Shown here piece after piece: positions 16,092 to 25,193 of a stretch of DNA of 32,011 nt. The stretch is from Phycisphaerae bacterium (GTDB lineage Bacteria; Planctomycetota; Phycisphaerae; UBA1845; Fen-1342). The first letter of the stretch is position 1, and every line of letters begins with the position of its first letter. The position numbers and the translations under genes are program-made. The stretch covers positions 1-32,011 of the forward strand of contig JAGPEO010000005.1 in the NCBI GenBank assembly GCA_018056925.1. The letters run 5' to 3'. The notes under the pieces were generated by a model that was given only the letters and a program-made list of their open reading frames with translations, was not told the DNA's origin and made no database searches.

Positions 16092-18614
16092 CTAGGCCCG
16101 GTCCAGCACGAGTGCGGCGTTGATCAGCCCCAGATGCGAATAAGCCTGCGGATAATTCCCGAGCGATTGCTGCGCCCCGGGATCGTACTCTTCCGACAGC
16201 AGCCCCGTAGAGCCAACGAGCTTCGTGTAGCGCTCGAACAGTTCCTGCGCATCCTTATGCCGGCCTAGCAGGGCATAAGCCTCGATCAGCCAGGTCGTAC
16301 ACAGATTGAAGCCGCCCTCCATGCCCGGCAGACCGTCGTCGTAGCTATAGCGGTAGACGGTCGGACCAACGCGCAGGTGCCGCTCCACGTATTCAACAGT
16401 ATTGCGAAACCGCTCATCGTCGGGCGGCAGCAGCCCACTTAGCCCGACTTGCAGGGCGGCTGCATCCGGCGCGTGGTCGGCATACCAGGCCAGGATGCGC
16501 CGCTCTTCGGCATGGTAGCCGTGTTGCAACACGTCGGCAGCGATTTCGTCGCGCAAAGCCTCCCAGTCCCTTTTGCGGCGTCCGAGATATTCGCCCAACT
16601 TCAGTGCGCGGTCGACGCACTGCCAGCACATTACCTTGGAGTGAACGTGGTGCTGGCGCGCACTGCGTATTTCCCAAATGCCGTGGTCCGCCTCACGCCA
16701 GCGCTGCCCCACCGCTTCGACCATCGCCGACACCATGCGCCAGTGCTCGGATGACAGTGCCGCCCCGCGCGCCGCCAGCAAGGCCACCAGGTCGGCCACC
16801 GGGCCGAAGACGTCCAACTGAAGCTGTTGTGCCGCGGCGTTGCCGACCCGCACCGGCCTGCTTCCGAGATAACCCGGCAGTTCCGCGATCTCGCCCTCTG
16901 GGCCAAGGTTGCCGCCCGTCACCGTGTACACCGGGCGCAGCAATGCCGGCGGCTCCATCTCGTCGAGAATCCCCAGCACCCAATCCAGGAATCGCAGCGC
17001 CGGACCAGTGGCGCCCAAACGCACCAAAGCGGCCGCCGACATGGCCGCATCGCGCGGCCAGCAGAAGCGATAGTCCCAATTTCGTACGCCGCCAGCGTGC
17101 TCCGGCAGGCTGGTGGTGGCGGCGGCCGCGAAGGACCCGGTTGGTCCATAACACAGGGCCTTGAGCACCAAGGCGCTGCGTCCGACCAGATCGGGCGCCA
17201 CGGACGGTAAATTCAACGTGGCCGCCCAGCCACTCCAAAACTTGTCTGTCCGCTGTCGCCGCACGGATTCCGGCACCGGGTCAGGCGCCAGGCTGGCGGT
17301 TCCATAGCGCAGCTCGAGCACCACCGGCTCATCTTTCAGCTCGAGCAACGTAGTGGCTGTTTGGTGCGGCCCCTCCTCGAAAATATCCCATTTCAGGCCG
17401 GGGGCCCGAAGCACAACCGGATCGACCGAACCCTCAACTTCCAGCCCGCCTTCGCAAGCGCGGAGCTGAGTTTGCACGCGTCCAAAGTCCAGGCGCGGTG
17501 CGTACGTAATCGCCACCCGCCCGCGCCCCCTGAGGACCCTTAACATGTCCGTGCGGCCGGCCCGCTGAAAGGCCCGGCCCCCGCCGCAATCCAAGTAGTC
17601 GGTTACCGTGAAGCCCGGCCATTGTGTTTCAAGGATGAAGGTGTCTCCCACGTAGCGCTGCTTCAGCGGCTTTTCGTGTTCCGCCGATTTGACCTGGAAG
17701 AACCCCGCCGTGGGTCCGCCGAGCAGGCTGGCGAATATGGCCGGCGAATCGATGCGCGGCAGGCAGTACCAGACGACGCTGCCGGACGGGTCAAGCAGGG
17801 CGACCGTGCGTTGATCCGAGAGCAGCCAATGTTGCTCGATCGGGACGGCGTTTGAGCCGGCCAACCATTCGCTACGCCGCTCGCTCAGCGACGCCAGCAG
17901 TTGCGAGACTTCGGCGGTTCCGGCCACGCGATACGGGGCGACGCTTTCGCCCGCGCCGACCTTGATGCCGACGTCCGGACCGGTCAGTGTGGCGAATGCG
18001 TCTTCGTCGGTGACGTCGTCGCCGAGGAACAATACCGCCGAGGCGCCCAGCCGTTGACGCAGGGCGCGCAGCGCCTGCCCCTTGTCAGTCTGCACGACGC
18101 TCAGCTCAATGACCTTTTTGCCGGATCGGACGAATACTCCCGCGCGCCGGCCCGGCCCGTTGAGAATGGCCTCCACCGTGGCGGCGCCGAGTTGCTCGTC
18201 GACGTTGCGGTAATGGAAGGCCAGCCCGGCCGGCTTGAGCTCCACGACGGCGCCGGGGGCTGCGGCCGCGATATCCTGGACCTCTTTCTTGATCCGCTCG
18301 AGAAGGGCCTGGGCCTCCGGCGTCAGCGGAGTGGTGATTCCGGCTTCGAATTCGCTGCCGTGGCTTCCGACCAGGTGCAGGCGCTCGATGTCCAGGGTTT
18401 TCGCCGCAAGATCGGAAAGCGCCCGCCCCGAGATGATCGCGACGTGCGTCTGGGGCATCTCGGCCAGGGCCCGCAGCGCAACCAGCGATTCGCGGTTTGC
18501 TTCCGCGCGGCTCGGCTCCGAAACGATGGGCGCGAGCGTGCCGTCAAAGTCGCTCGCCACGAGCAGCACTGGAGCGCGGGAAAGGTCGTCCAAGCGCTGT
18601 TGCAGCTCAGTCAC
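16092..18614 (-). CDS. Fusion of trehalose-6-phosphate phosphatase (OtsB) and GH15 trehalase/glucoamylase-like domain
   Basis: The product has 840 residues. Residues 15-250 are a HAD-type OtsB: DFDGTLAPI (Asp22, Asp24), SGR at 62-64, VGSHGSE, HYRN and GDDVTDEDAF (199-207). All are needed to dephosphorylate trehalose 6-phosphate. Residues 257-305 look like the N-terminal domain of GH15 trehalases (IEQHWLLSDQRTVALLDPSG). They are followed by a GH15 alpha/alpha barrel: NWDYRFCWPRDA (512-523), DHGIWEIR with general-acid candidate Glu648, VMCWQCVDRA, and LLSEEYDP with general-base candidate Glu808. The second half may hydrolyse trehalose or an alpha-glucan. The first four bases overlap the end of otsA as ATGA, implying translational coupling. 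Both domains look intact. Confidence 0.92.
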   Translation of the reverse strand: MTELQQRLDDLSRAPVLLVASDFDGTLAPIVSEPSRAEANRESLVALRALAEMPQTHVAIISGRALSDLAAKTLDIERLHLVGSHGSEFEAGITTPLTPEAQALLERIKKEVQDIAAAAPGAVVELKPAGLAFHYRNVDEQLGAATVEAILNGPGRRAGVFVRSGKKVIELSVVQTDKGQALRALRQRLGASAVLFLGDDVTDEDAFATLTGPDVGIKVGAGESVAPYRVAGTAEVSQLLASLSERRSEWLAGSNAVPIEQHWLLSDQRTVALLDPSGSVVWYCLPRIDSPAIFASLLGGPTAGFFQVKSAEHEKPLKQRYVGDTFILETQWPGFTVTDYLDCGGGRAFQRAGRTDMLRVLRGRGRVAITYAPRLDFGRVQTQLRACEGGLEVEGSVDPVVLRAPGLKWDIFEEGPHQTATTLLELKDEPVVLELRYGTASLAPDPVPESVRRQRTDKFWSGWAATLNLPSVAPDLVGRSALVLKALCYGPTGSFAAAATTSLPEHAGGVRNWDYRFCWPRDAAMSAAALVRLGATGPALRFLDWVLGILDEMEPPALLRPVYTVTGGNLGPEGEIAELPGYLGSRPVRVGNAAAQQLQLDVFGPVADLVALLAARGAALSSEHWRMVSAMVEAVGQRWREADHGIWEIRSARQHHVHSKVMCWQCVDRALKLGEYLGRRKRDWEALRDEIAADVLQHGYHAEERRILAWYADHAPDAAALQVGLSGLLPPDDERFRNTVEYVERHLRVGPTVYRYSYDDGLPGMEGGFNLCTTWLIEAYALLGRHKDAQELFERYTKLVGSTGLLSEEYDPGAQQSLGNYPQAYSHLGLINAALVLDRA

Positions 18615-20083
18615 GAAGGATGCTCCTGCGACGCTATATCCATTTCAATCGGCACCCCCGAAGGGCGCTTGACCATTTCGCAGGCCTGAAGCACCTGGTT
18701 TGCCCACCAGTGCACGTCCTGCCGGCTTAAAATCCGCTGCATGCGGTACATCGCGGGTTGGCGCTGCCGGCGCGACATCCCGACCGCGCGCCTTAACGCC
18801 TCCGCCACGCCATCCAGATCATATGGATTGACCAATAAGGCATCCCGTCGCAATTGCACGGCCGCGCCGGCGAACTCGCTCAGGATCAGAACGCCGTCAC
18901 CGTCGAGCTGGCAGGCACAGTACTCCTTGGCCACCAGGTTCATGCCATCTTTCAGAGGCGTGACCAGCGCCACGTCGGCCGCGCAGTAATATGCCAACAG
19001 CTCCTCGCGCTCCAGGCTGCGAAATACGTAGTGTATTGGGACCCAGCCGGGCTGCGTAAAGCCGCCGTTGATCTGGGTGACGAGCCGCTCGATTTCGGCC
19101 CGCAGCTCCTGGTACTCCGGCACGGTTTCGCGGCTGGGTACGACTACCTGCAGGAGCGTCACCTTGCGATGCAGGTCCTCAAAACGCTCCAGGGCCCGCC
19201 CGAAAGCCCGCAGCCGGTATGGTATGCCCTTGGTGTAGTCGAGCCGGTCCAGGCCCAGGACGAGCTGCTCGCCCGGCATTTCGCGGCGGATCTCTTCGGC
19301 GTGTGTGGCCACGGAGGGCAGCGCCGCGCCCTGCGCCAACGCCTGGTAGTCGATTCCGATCGGGAAGTGACGCACAAACGTCGTTTGGCCGCCCCACCGC
19401 ACTTTGAGCCCGCCATGGCGCCGCCGCTGTCGCGCGTCCGGCAGTAGGTCGCGCACGCAGTCGGCGAAGTTCTTCCGGTCGCGCGGCGTTTGAAAACCGA
19501 GAACGTCGTACTTGAGCAGGCCTTCCAGCACGTCCACGCGCCAGGGCAGCTTCTCGAAGATGTCCGGCGGTGGAAACGGGATGTGCAGGAAGAACGCGAG
19601 CCGGTTCCGCAAGCCGCGCCGGCGAAGCTGGCGCCCCAGCCCCATTAGGTGATAATCCTGCACCCACAGCAGGTCGTCCGGCTGGGCGTGCTGGGCCACG
19701 ATCTCCGCGAACTTGTCGTTAACCGCCAGGTAGGTCGTCCAATAGTCCGGCACGAAATTGCAGAACGACTGCAAATCGTGAAACAGGGGCCAGATAATCT
19801 CGTTTGAGAATCCGCGGTAGAAGCCCTCCACCTCCTGGCTTGTCATGGCTACGGGTATCAGCTCAAAACCAGCATCGCGCTGGTACTCGTCCAACGTGCG
19901 CTGCAGCTCATCCGTCTGGTCCACGTCACTGGCGCCGGACCAGCCGATCCACACACCGCTCTGGCGTTGCAGGATCGGCGTGAGCGCTGCAATTAATCCG
20001 CCCGCGCCTGGCTGCGTCCGCCAGGCGCCGTCCACCATTTCCAGCACGAGCGGCAGGCGATTTGAGACTATCACCAAGCGCAT
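18611..20083 (-). CDS. otsA: Alpha,alpha-trehalose-6-phosphate synthase (UDP-glucose/GDP-glucose type)
   Basis: The protein is a GT20 enzyme that joins a nucleotide-activated glucose to glucose 6-phosphate. The 490-residue product starts at ATG 20083 with GAGG 5 nt upstream. The GTG two codons earlier is less likely. The residues that bind substrate in E. coli OtsA are all present with matching spacing: Tyr89, Trp98, Asp143 (VQDYH), His167 (HIPFPPP), Arg280 and Lys285 (LDRLDYTKG), Asp379 (LKDGMNLV) and Glu387 (AKEY). It is the first gene of a two-gene trehalose operon. The 203-bp upstream gap has only weak promoter-like hexamers (TAATAT near -95). Confidence 0.96.
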   Translation of the reverse strand: MRLVIVSNRLPLVLEMVDGAWRTQPGAGGLIAALTPILQRQSGVWIGWSGASDVDQTDELQRTLDEYQRDAGFELIPVAMTSQEVEGFYRGFSNEIIWPLFHDLQSFCNFVPDYWTTYLAVNDKFAEIVAQHAQPDDLLWVQDYHLMGLGRQLRRRGLRNRLAFFLHIPFPPPDIFEKLPWRVDVLEGLLKYDVLGFQTPRDRKNFADCVRDLLPDARQRRRHGGLKVRWGGQTTFVRHFPIGIDYQALAQGAALPSVATHAEEIRREMPGEQLVLGLDRLDYTKGIPYRLRAFGRALERFEDLHRKVTLLQVVVPSRETVPEYQELRAEIERLVTQINGGFTQPGWVPIHYVFRSLEREELLAYYCAADVALVTPLKDGMNLVAKEYCACQLDGDGVLILSEFAGAAVQLRRDALLVNPYDLDGVAEALRRAVGMSRRQRQPAMYRMQRILSRQDVHWWANQVLQACEMVKRPSGVPIEMDIASQEHPS

Positions 20084-20286
20084 GACCACCTCACTTCGCC
20101 CCCTCCTTCCGGCGTCGCGACAGCCGCGCGCTCCCCGAATCCCTACCAGGACATGTTAAGCGCAAAGCCGATATTAGTCTTCTCGGCGCGGCCCCCGAAC
20201 GCCGGCTGATTTCGCCGGTGGACAATGTCAGCGCCGGCGCGTCCACACGCACCACGCGGCGTCGCAACCCAGATTCAGCGTCGCTT

Positions 20287-21198
20287 CTAACGCCCGCGCA
20301 CCAACTTGTGGTACGCCTCCATTAGCTGCTTGGTCAGCGGCCCTGGCACGCCGGCCCCAATCTTCCGGCGATCCACTTCGATTAGCGGCACGATTTCCGC
20401 GGCCGTACCCGTCAGAAACGCCTCGTCGGCCGTGTACAGGTCCACGCGTTCGAGGTTCTTCTCGACGACCTCGATCCCGGTCTCACGCGCCAGCCGGATC
20501 ACGTGCCCGCGCGTGATGCCTTCCAGAATCCCGGCTGACGTGGGCGGGGTCTGAAGCTGGCCGTTGCGGACGACGAAAACGTTGTCCGCGGTGGCTTCCG
20601 CGATATAGCCGAGGTGGTTGAGCATGATCGCCTCGTCCACGCCGGCCTGGTGCGACTCGATCTTGGCGAGGATGTTGTTCAGGTAGTTGAGCGACTTAAT
20701 CCGCGGCGGCATCGAATTGGGCAGGTTCCGCACGACCGAAGCCACAATCGCCCGCATGCCCTGCTCGTAAACCTCGCGGCGGTAGATGCCCAGCGGCGTG
20801 GCGATGACGAACACGTTTGGCCGGCCGGCGCGCGTGGGCGACATGCCCAGCATGCCGACGCCGCGCGTGGCGACGAGCCGCAAATACGCGTCCTTGTCCG
20901 GCGTGCCCAGCCCGTTGGCATCCAGCGTGGTGGTGAACGCCTGCTCGATGTCCTCCGGCTGATAAGGCATGTCCAGCATGATGGCCTTGGCCGAGTCGAA
21001 GAATCGCCGCAGGTGTCCGGCGGCGTCAAAGACGCGCCCGTTGTAGCTGCGCAGCCCCTCGAATATGCCGTCGCCATAGAGCAGGCCATGTTCGAAGATG
21101 CTGAGCTTGGCATCGGCGGCGGTAATCAGGTTACCGTTGAGCCAGACCTTCAGGTTCGGATCGGGGTCGAAGTTCTGTGGGGCGGTCGCCGTTTCCAT
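20287..21198 (-). CDS. ilvE: Branched-chain amino acid aminotransferase (class IV)
   Basis: The enzyme transfers the amino group between glutamate and branched-chain 2-oxoacids, the last step in Val, Leu and Ile synthesis. The 303-residue product is a fold-type IV PLP enzyme. It has VWLNG near the N-terminus, HGLLYGDGIFEGLRSY (37-52), Lys168 in RIKSLNYLNNILA as the PLP lysine, Glu201 in AEATADNVFVV, and GTAAEIVPLIEVD in the cofactor phosphate region. ATG at 21198 is preceded by GGAGG 6 nt upstream. D-amino-acid transaminase and aminodeoxychorismate lyase share the fold, but the YGDGIFEG and KSLNYLNN patterns favour IlvE. It stands alone, with a repeat-rich spacer upstream. Confidence 0.93.
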   Translation of the reverse strand: METATAPQNFDPDPNLKVWLNGNLITAADAKLSIFEHGLLYGDGIFEGLRSYNGRVFDAAGHLRRFFDSAKAIMLDMPYQPEDIEQAFTTTLDANGLGTPDKDAYLRLVATRGVGMLGMSPTRAGRPNVFVIATPLGIYRREVYEQGMRAIVASVVRNLPNSMPPRIKSLNYLNNILAKIESHQAGVDEAIMLNHLGYIAEATADNVFVVRNGQLQTPPTSAGILEGITRGHVIRLARETGIEVVEKNLERVDLYTADEAFLTGTAAEIVPLIEVDRRKIGAGVPGPLTKQLMEAYHKLVRGR

Positions 21199-21313
21199 GC
21201 TAAACCTCCGCTTAGGGCTTTGGAGCGGGGCAGGATATGTCGGCGACCGCGCGCATGCAAGCCGGGCCGCCCTCGCCAGGCGCAGGGCTGCTGGCGGCCG
21301 GCGCCGGGCTGCG

Positions 21314-21329
21314 GCGGCTTGGGCATGGC
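21314..21329 (-). repeat. Short dispersed repeat, partial copy of the hairpin near 32000
   Basis: GCGGCTTGGGCATGGC occurs here and again at 31995-32010. On the minus strand it starts CATGCCCAAGC like the hairpins at 31910 and 31978, but the matching right arm is lost, so this copy is degenerate. Confidence 0.55.
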
Positions 21330-21362
21330 GCCGGCGCCTGCTGACGGGTTGTCGTCAAGGGG

Positions 21363-21475
21363 GCAGAGCCGGGGCGTGTCGCCCCGTGATGCCGCCAATA
21401 TCTCCCGTTCGCGCAGTACCCGCTCCGACTACGGCGTGCCGCCCCGAAATGCCGCCGGGAATCTCCCATTCGCGC
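21363..21475 (-). repeat. Two tandem copies of the dispersed 63-nt hairpin repeat
   Basis: Read on the minus strand, 21425-21363 begins GAGCGGGTACTGCGC, continues through TTGGCGGCAT, and ends in the hairpin CGGGGCG-ACA-CGCCCCG followed by GCTCTGC. It matches 55 of 63 positions of 29802-29864 by my count. A second, more diverged copy lies at about 21426-21475 (CGAATGGGAGATT, GGCGGCAT, CGGGGCGGCACGCC). This is part of a 545-bp spacer (21199-21743) that has no convincing gene. Confidence 0.8.
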
Positions 21476-21517
21476 ACTTGCCCGCCCCGCCTCTGGCGTC
21501 CCCCGGTCCGACCCGCC

Positions 21518-21547
21518 GATCCGAGCCCGAAGCGCAAGCGAGGGCAA
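21518..21547 (+). repeat. 30-nt dispersed repeat, copy 1
   Basis: Starts GATCCGAGCCCGAAGCGC and ends AAGCGAGGGCAA. The copy at 29726-29755 differs at 2 of 30 positions. The ends GCCC and GGGC can pair, so a small stem is possible. Confidence 0.75.
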
Positions 21548-21561
21548 ACCCCACCGCCCAG

Positions 21562-21591
21562 CACTGCTTGAAGCTGCGCTTTCAAGCAGTG
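21562..21591. repeat. Hairpin with 11-bp perfect stem, possible terminator
   Basis: CACTGCTTGAA (21562-21572) and TTCAAGCAGTG (21581-21591) are exact reverse complements around an 8-nt loop. There is no T-tract on either side. It lies in the spacer between two minus-strand genes and could end the transcript of the hypothetical gene at 21744-22181. Confidence 0.7.
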
Positions 21592-21647
21592 GCACACACG
21601 TACACACAAACGCATACGCACATATGGTCGCACGCATATATGTATGC
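21592..21647. repeat. Alternating purine-pyrimidine tract
   Basis: Three strictly alternating runs follow one another: 21592-21608, 21610-21626 and 21630-21647. They are made of CA, CG, TA and TG steps. The composition is unlike anything else in this GC-rich window. Such tracts favour left-handed DNA or slippage. No gene covers it. Confidence 0.7.
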
Positions 21648-21743
21648 CCGCTGTCGTGTTGGGTTGTTGGCTCCTGGCCTTGTTGACTTGGGGGCTTGCT
21701 GTGGTGTTGTCTTGTTGCTTTCTTTCAGTCGCCTTGCTGGAGC

Positions 21744-22181
21744 TTAATCTTCCTTCTGGCCGGCGTCGGGTTGGCGTGGGGGGCGGAGCACTACCTGAAA
21801 GCGACGGCGGCCTAGAAGCTCCTGGCCGCACAGAATTTCGAACGCGTACGGCCCCGGCGCCCCGATCCGCAGGCCGTGCATGCCGAAGACCAAATCAACG
21901 ATCGCGAGCGGATCGGGCGATTCGATCGGCCCGTGGGTCTCAAACAGGATCTCGTTATCGGTGTCGCGCACCAGCCGCAGCCGCAGCACCACGCGGCCCT
22001 TAATGTCGGTCAGCGAGGCCAAAACCATGACCTGGGCCAGCGTAGTCGGAGCTTGCGGGACCAGCACCGTGTTGAACATGCCGATCGCGCTCTTCTTGTT
22101 GGTCAGCTTGTCGTCGATCACCTGGTCGCAAATGAGCAGCGACACGAGCGTGGGCAGTGCAACCGGCTTCTCTTCCGTCAT
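21744..22181 (-). CDS. Conserved-looking hypothetical protein, DUF6941-like
   Basis: The 145-residue product is taken from ATG 22181, which has GAGAGG 5 nt upstream. A longer open frame begins 39 codons earlier but would overlap the divergent peptidase gene and lacks support. The sequence is a compact, probably cytoplasmic beta-rich domain. LLICDQVIDDKLTNKKSAIG is followed by VMVLASLTDIKGRVVLRLRL, by ILFETHGPIESPDPLAIVDL, and then by YAFEILCGQELLGRRRFQVV. The pattern resembles small DUF6941-type proteins (start with a Cys-Asp segment, then a short 'Gly-Phe-Asn' turn), but I am not certain of the family and assign no function. No signal peptide or membrane segment is seen. The last residues are charged. 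Confidence 0.7.
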   Translation of the reverse strand: MTEEKPVALPTLVSLLICDQVIDDKLTNKKSAIGMFNTVLVPQAPTTLAQVMVLASLTDIKGRVVLRLRLVRDTDNEILFETHGPIESPDPLAIVDLVFGMHGLRIGAPGPYAFEILCGQELLGRRRFQVVLRPPRQPDAGQKED

Positions 22182-22261
22182 AGGAACCTCTCGACAACGC
22201 GGGTATGATAGCTTCTCTTCCGGCGAGCGACACTGGCCCTTGGACCTTGAGGTGCGCTTCA

Positions 22262-23341
22262 GTGCCACGACATGCGATTTATCTCCTTCGCGCCCCATGC
22301 GCCCCGCTGCTCGCGCTGCTGCCGCTGGTGCTCAGCGGCTGCGCCGACTTCGGCTACATCATCCGCCAGGCCGCGGGCCAACTCGAGATGCTCGTCAACA
22401 GCGAGCCCATCGACGAGGTCCTGGCCGGCGGGCGCCTTACCCCTGAGCAGGAGCGCAAGCTGCGCCTGGTCGTTGAGGTACGCGATTTCGCCGCGTCCGA
22501 ACTGGGGTTGAACGTCGGCCGCAGTTATCGCCTGTATCATGAAGCCGACGGTAAGCCCATCGCATACAACCTCTCGGCCTGCCGCAAGGACTCGCTTTCG
22601 CCTAAACAATGGCGCATGCCGATCGTCGGCACGATCGACTATCTCGGCTACTTCGCCAAAGCCGATGCGGAAAAGGCCGCCGCACAGCTCGAGGCACAGG
22701 GCTATGACACGTTCATTTACGGAGTGGACGCCTACAGCACGCTCGGCTGGTTGCCCGACCCGGTCCAGTCAACGTTCTTGAATCGCGCCGACGGAAACCT
22801 GGTCGAAACGGTCATACATGAGCTGGCGCACAACACGATTTACGTCTCCGGTCAGAGCGACTTCAACGAGAGCCTGGCCACATTCATCGGCCGCCAGGGC
22901 GCGCGGCTGTTCCTGGAGCAGCGCGGCCCAGAAGGGGCGGCCATGGCGGCGGATCTGCAGGCCCAGTACGCCGATGATGAACTCGTGACCGATTGGGTCC
23001 TGAAGCTCAACACCGACTTGCGCACGTATTACGCCAGCGACTTGCCAAGCGAAGCGAAGATCGGCGGGCGCGAGGCCGTGTTTCAGGCGGCGCGCGACGC
23101 CTTCACGACGGAGGTGGCCCCGAAACTTCAGCTTCCGGAGCGCAGCGCCGGCTGGGGGCGTATTCCCACGAACAACGCTTACGTCCGCCTGCACCAGCGT
23201 TATCACGTCAATCTGGACGCCTTTGCCGCCGCTCTTGAAGCTGTAAACAACGATTTCCGAGCCTTTCTGGACATCGTCCAAGCGGCCGCAGATACAGCCG
23301 ACCCGTTCGCCGCGATCCGGGCCGCGGCGGGTTCACCGTAG
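22262..23341 (+). CDS. Lipoprotein zinc peptidase of the putative aminopeptidase family (PF10023-like)
   Basis: The 359-residue product is taken from GTG 22262, with GAGG 9 nt upstream. This gives a compact lipoprotein signal: a short basic start, a hydrophobic core, and the lipobox LSGC with Cys27. An ATG at 22205 would add 19 unlikely residues. Hallmarks of the family are FGYIIRQAAGQLEML at 30-44, RDFAASELGL, WRMPIVGTIDYLGYF, and VDAYSTLGWLPDPVQS. These lead to the zinc motif HELAH (186-190) and to FNESLATFIG with the likely third ligand Glu204. The motifs are intact, so metallopeptidase activity at the membrane is expected, though substrates of this family are poorly known. TATGAT at 22204-22209 might be its -10. 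It is divergent from the hypothetical gene, 80 bp apart. Confidence 0.88.
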   Translation: MPRHAIYLLRAPCAPLLALLPLVLSGCADFGYIIRQAAGQLEMLVNSEPIDEVLAGGRLTPEQERKLRLVVEVRDFAASELGLNVGRSYRLYHEADGKPIAYNLSACRKDSLSPKQWRMPIVGTIDYLGYFAKADAEKAAAQLEAQGYDTFIYGVDAYSTLGWLPDPVQSTFLNRADGNLVETVIHELAHNTIYVSGQSDFNESLATFIGRQGARLFLEQRGPEGAAMAADLQAQYADDELVTDWVLKLNTDLRTYYASDLPSEAKIGGREAVFQAARDAFTTEVAPKLQLPERSAGWGRIPTNNAYVRLHQRYHVNLDAFAAALEAVNNDFRAFLDIVQAAADTADPFAAIRAAAGSP

Positions 23342-23417
23342 GTCCGCCCGCCTTTAGAATTCTGACCGGAACGGGCCCGCTTGGCCGTCCGGAATCGAAG
23401 AACATGGAGTTCCCGGT

Positions 23418-25193
23418 TTGAGGGTAAAACCGACAGTTACAGGACCTGCCGTGTGCGTCATTTTGCTCCTGCTGGGGGCGGGCGCCGTTCCCGGGTTCGC
23501 CAAAGCCTCGGTCAGCCTGGAAATTGAACCGGACGAGATCTACGCCAACGAGCCGTTCACCGTCAGCATCCGGGTCGAAGACTTCAGCCGCTGCGAACAG
23601 CCCGATTTTCCCGACCTTCCGCAGGCGATCGTGCGCCGGGTTGAGGGCGGCGGCGAATCGATGTTCACGACCATAGTCAACGGCCGCACGACGGTTAAGC
23701 GTTCGCGGACGTACACCTTTCACGTGACGCCGCAAGAGCCGGGCGAACTGACGATTCCGCCAATCAAGCTCGTGGTGGACGGGCGCACGGTGCAGACGGA
23801 ACCCGTGCAGGTAAAGGTGCATCCCAGCGATGCCCAGGAACTGCTGTGGGCCGAGATAACCTGCGACCGGCAAAGGATTTACGTCGGACAGCGAGTGCGC
23901 CTGGTCATGACGATCTACGTCAAGCCGCTGCAGGTTCAGGGCTATCGCATCAGCAGTCAGGACATGATGAACTTCCTGATTGCCGTGAACTTCGGCCCCT
24001 TTCCGACGAACAACATCGAGCGTGATACGCGCAAGCTCGACCGGCCCGACGGCGGCAAAGAAACCTATTTCACGTACCGGACCATCACGGATTACGTCCC
24101 CGACCGTCCCGGCTTGCTCAATTTCGACGACATTCAGGTGGGCATGCGGTATCCCGTGCGGCTGACGCGCGACATTTTTGGGCGGCTGGAGGCGACCGCC
24201 TATCGCACCCTGATTGCCACGCCGAAGCCTTCCGACGTTTCCGTGCTAGCGCTGCCCACCCAGGGGCGCCCCGCAAATTTCACCGGAGCGGTCGGCACAT
24301 TTGATCTGACCGTGTTGGCGGAGCCGACCGCCGTCCGCGTGGGCGACCCGATCAAACTGACGATGGAAATCCGCGGCGACGGACCGCTGGAAACGCTCCC
24401 GCCGCCCAATCTGGCCGCTGACCCCAAGCTAACGGGCGGGTTCCGCGTCCCGCAGGAGGAGTTGGCAGGGGAGGTCGTCGGCGGTCGCAAGAGATTTACA
24501 CAAGTGATCCGCGCGGAGCGCAGCGATCTAACCGAGATTCCGCGGCTGGAATATCCGTATTTCGATCCTGACCGCGAGATGTACGTGGTGGCCCTGAGTG
24601 AGGCCATTCCGTTGAAGGTTATGCCCGCCGCGGAGCTGAACACCTCCGCGCTGGTCGAGCGGATGGACCCGCCGGCGGCCAACAATCAGACATTGCACGC
24701 CCTTGACGGCCTGCACGGAAACGAAACGCGCGAAGCGCGGCTCCTGGCGAGCACGGCGCCCGTCAGCCTGAATGCGCTGGCTCTGGCAACCATCGGGCCG
24801 CCGGCCGGGTACCTGATTGCCTGGGTGTGCCTGAGCTACGCGCGAGCCGGCGGATCGATCCGCCATCGCCGCCAGAAAGCCCTGCGCCAAGCCCGGGCGC
24901 GCCTCGCTCAAGCCCAGAAACTGCCGGCTCGCCAAGCGGCCGCCGAAATCACGGCTGCGCTGACGGGCTACCTGGCGGAACGGCTGGACGAGCCGCCCGC
25001 GCGCTTCATCGGCCCGGCCGCGGCTGGTTTCCTGGCCCAGCGCAACGCGTCCGCCTCCGTTCGCGAGCAATGGCAGAGCATCGTCGAGCGTTGCGAGCAG
25101 CTCTCATTTGGCGGACTGGGGACCGACACCCCTACCGCGCTGGCCGAAAGCGCCGACCAATGTCTGCGCGCCCTGGAGCGCGAGCGGCTATGA
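23418..25193 (+). CDS. BatD-like membrane protein
   Basis: The 591-residue product starts at TTG 23418 with GGAG upstream, which gives a good signal peptide (about 1-30). GTG at 23450 is an alternative. Two or three immunoglobulin-like beta domains follow, opened by VSLEIEPDEIYANEPFTVSI, and with EITCDRQRIYVGQRVRLVMT and LTVLAEPTAVRVGDPIKLTM. This repeated 'x-VGD/Qxv-x-l' layout is that of BatD proteins. A membrane helix (about 455-478) precedes a cytoplasmic helical tail rich in Arg, Ala and Gln. In Bacteroides-type operons BatD works with the MoxR ATPase, a DUF58 protein and VWA proteins BatA/BatB in envelope stress tolerance. None of those is in this window. It overlaps the next gene by ATGA. 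Confidence 0.85.
   Translation: MRVKPTVTGPAVCVILLLLGAGAVPGFAKASVSLEIEPDEIYANEPFTVSIRVEDFSRCEQPDFPDLPQAIVRRVEGGGESMFTTIVNGRTTVKRSRTYTFHVTPQEPGELTIPPIKLVVDGRTVQTEPVQVKVHPSDAQELLWAEITCDRQRIYVGQRVRLVMTIYVKPLQVQGYRISSQDMMNFLIAVNFGPFPTNNIERDTRKLDRPDGGKETYFTYRTITDYVPDRPGLLNFDDIQVGMRYPVRLTRDIFGRLEATAYRTLIATPKPSDVSVLALPTQGRPANFTGAVGTFDLTVLAEPTAVRVGDPIKLTMEIRGDGPLETLPPPNLAADPKLTGGFRVPQEELAGEVVGGRKRFTQVIRAERSDLTEIPRLEYPYFDPDREMYVVALSEAIPLKVMPAAELNTSALVERMDPPAANNQTLHALDGLHGNETREARLLASTAPVSLNALALATIGPPAGYLIAWVCLSYARAGGSIRHRRQKALRQARARLAQAQKLPARQAAAEITAALTGYLAERLDEPPARFIGPAAAGFLAQRNASASVREQWQSIVERCEQLSFGGLGTDTPTALAESADQCLRALERERL

Noticed and set aside
24827-25189. Upstream extension of the BatE-like gene
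   Set aside because: It lies in another frame within the BatD tail. ATG 25190 with the ATGA overlap gives a signal peptide.
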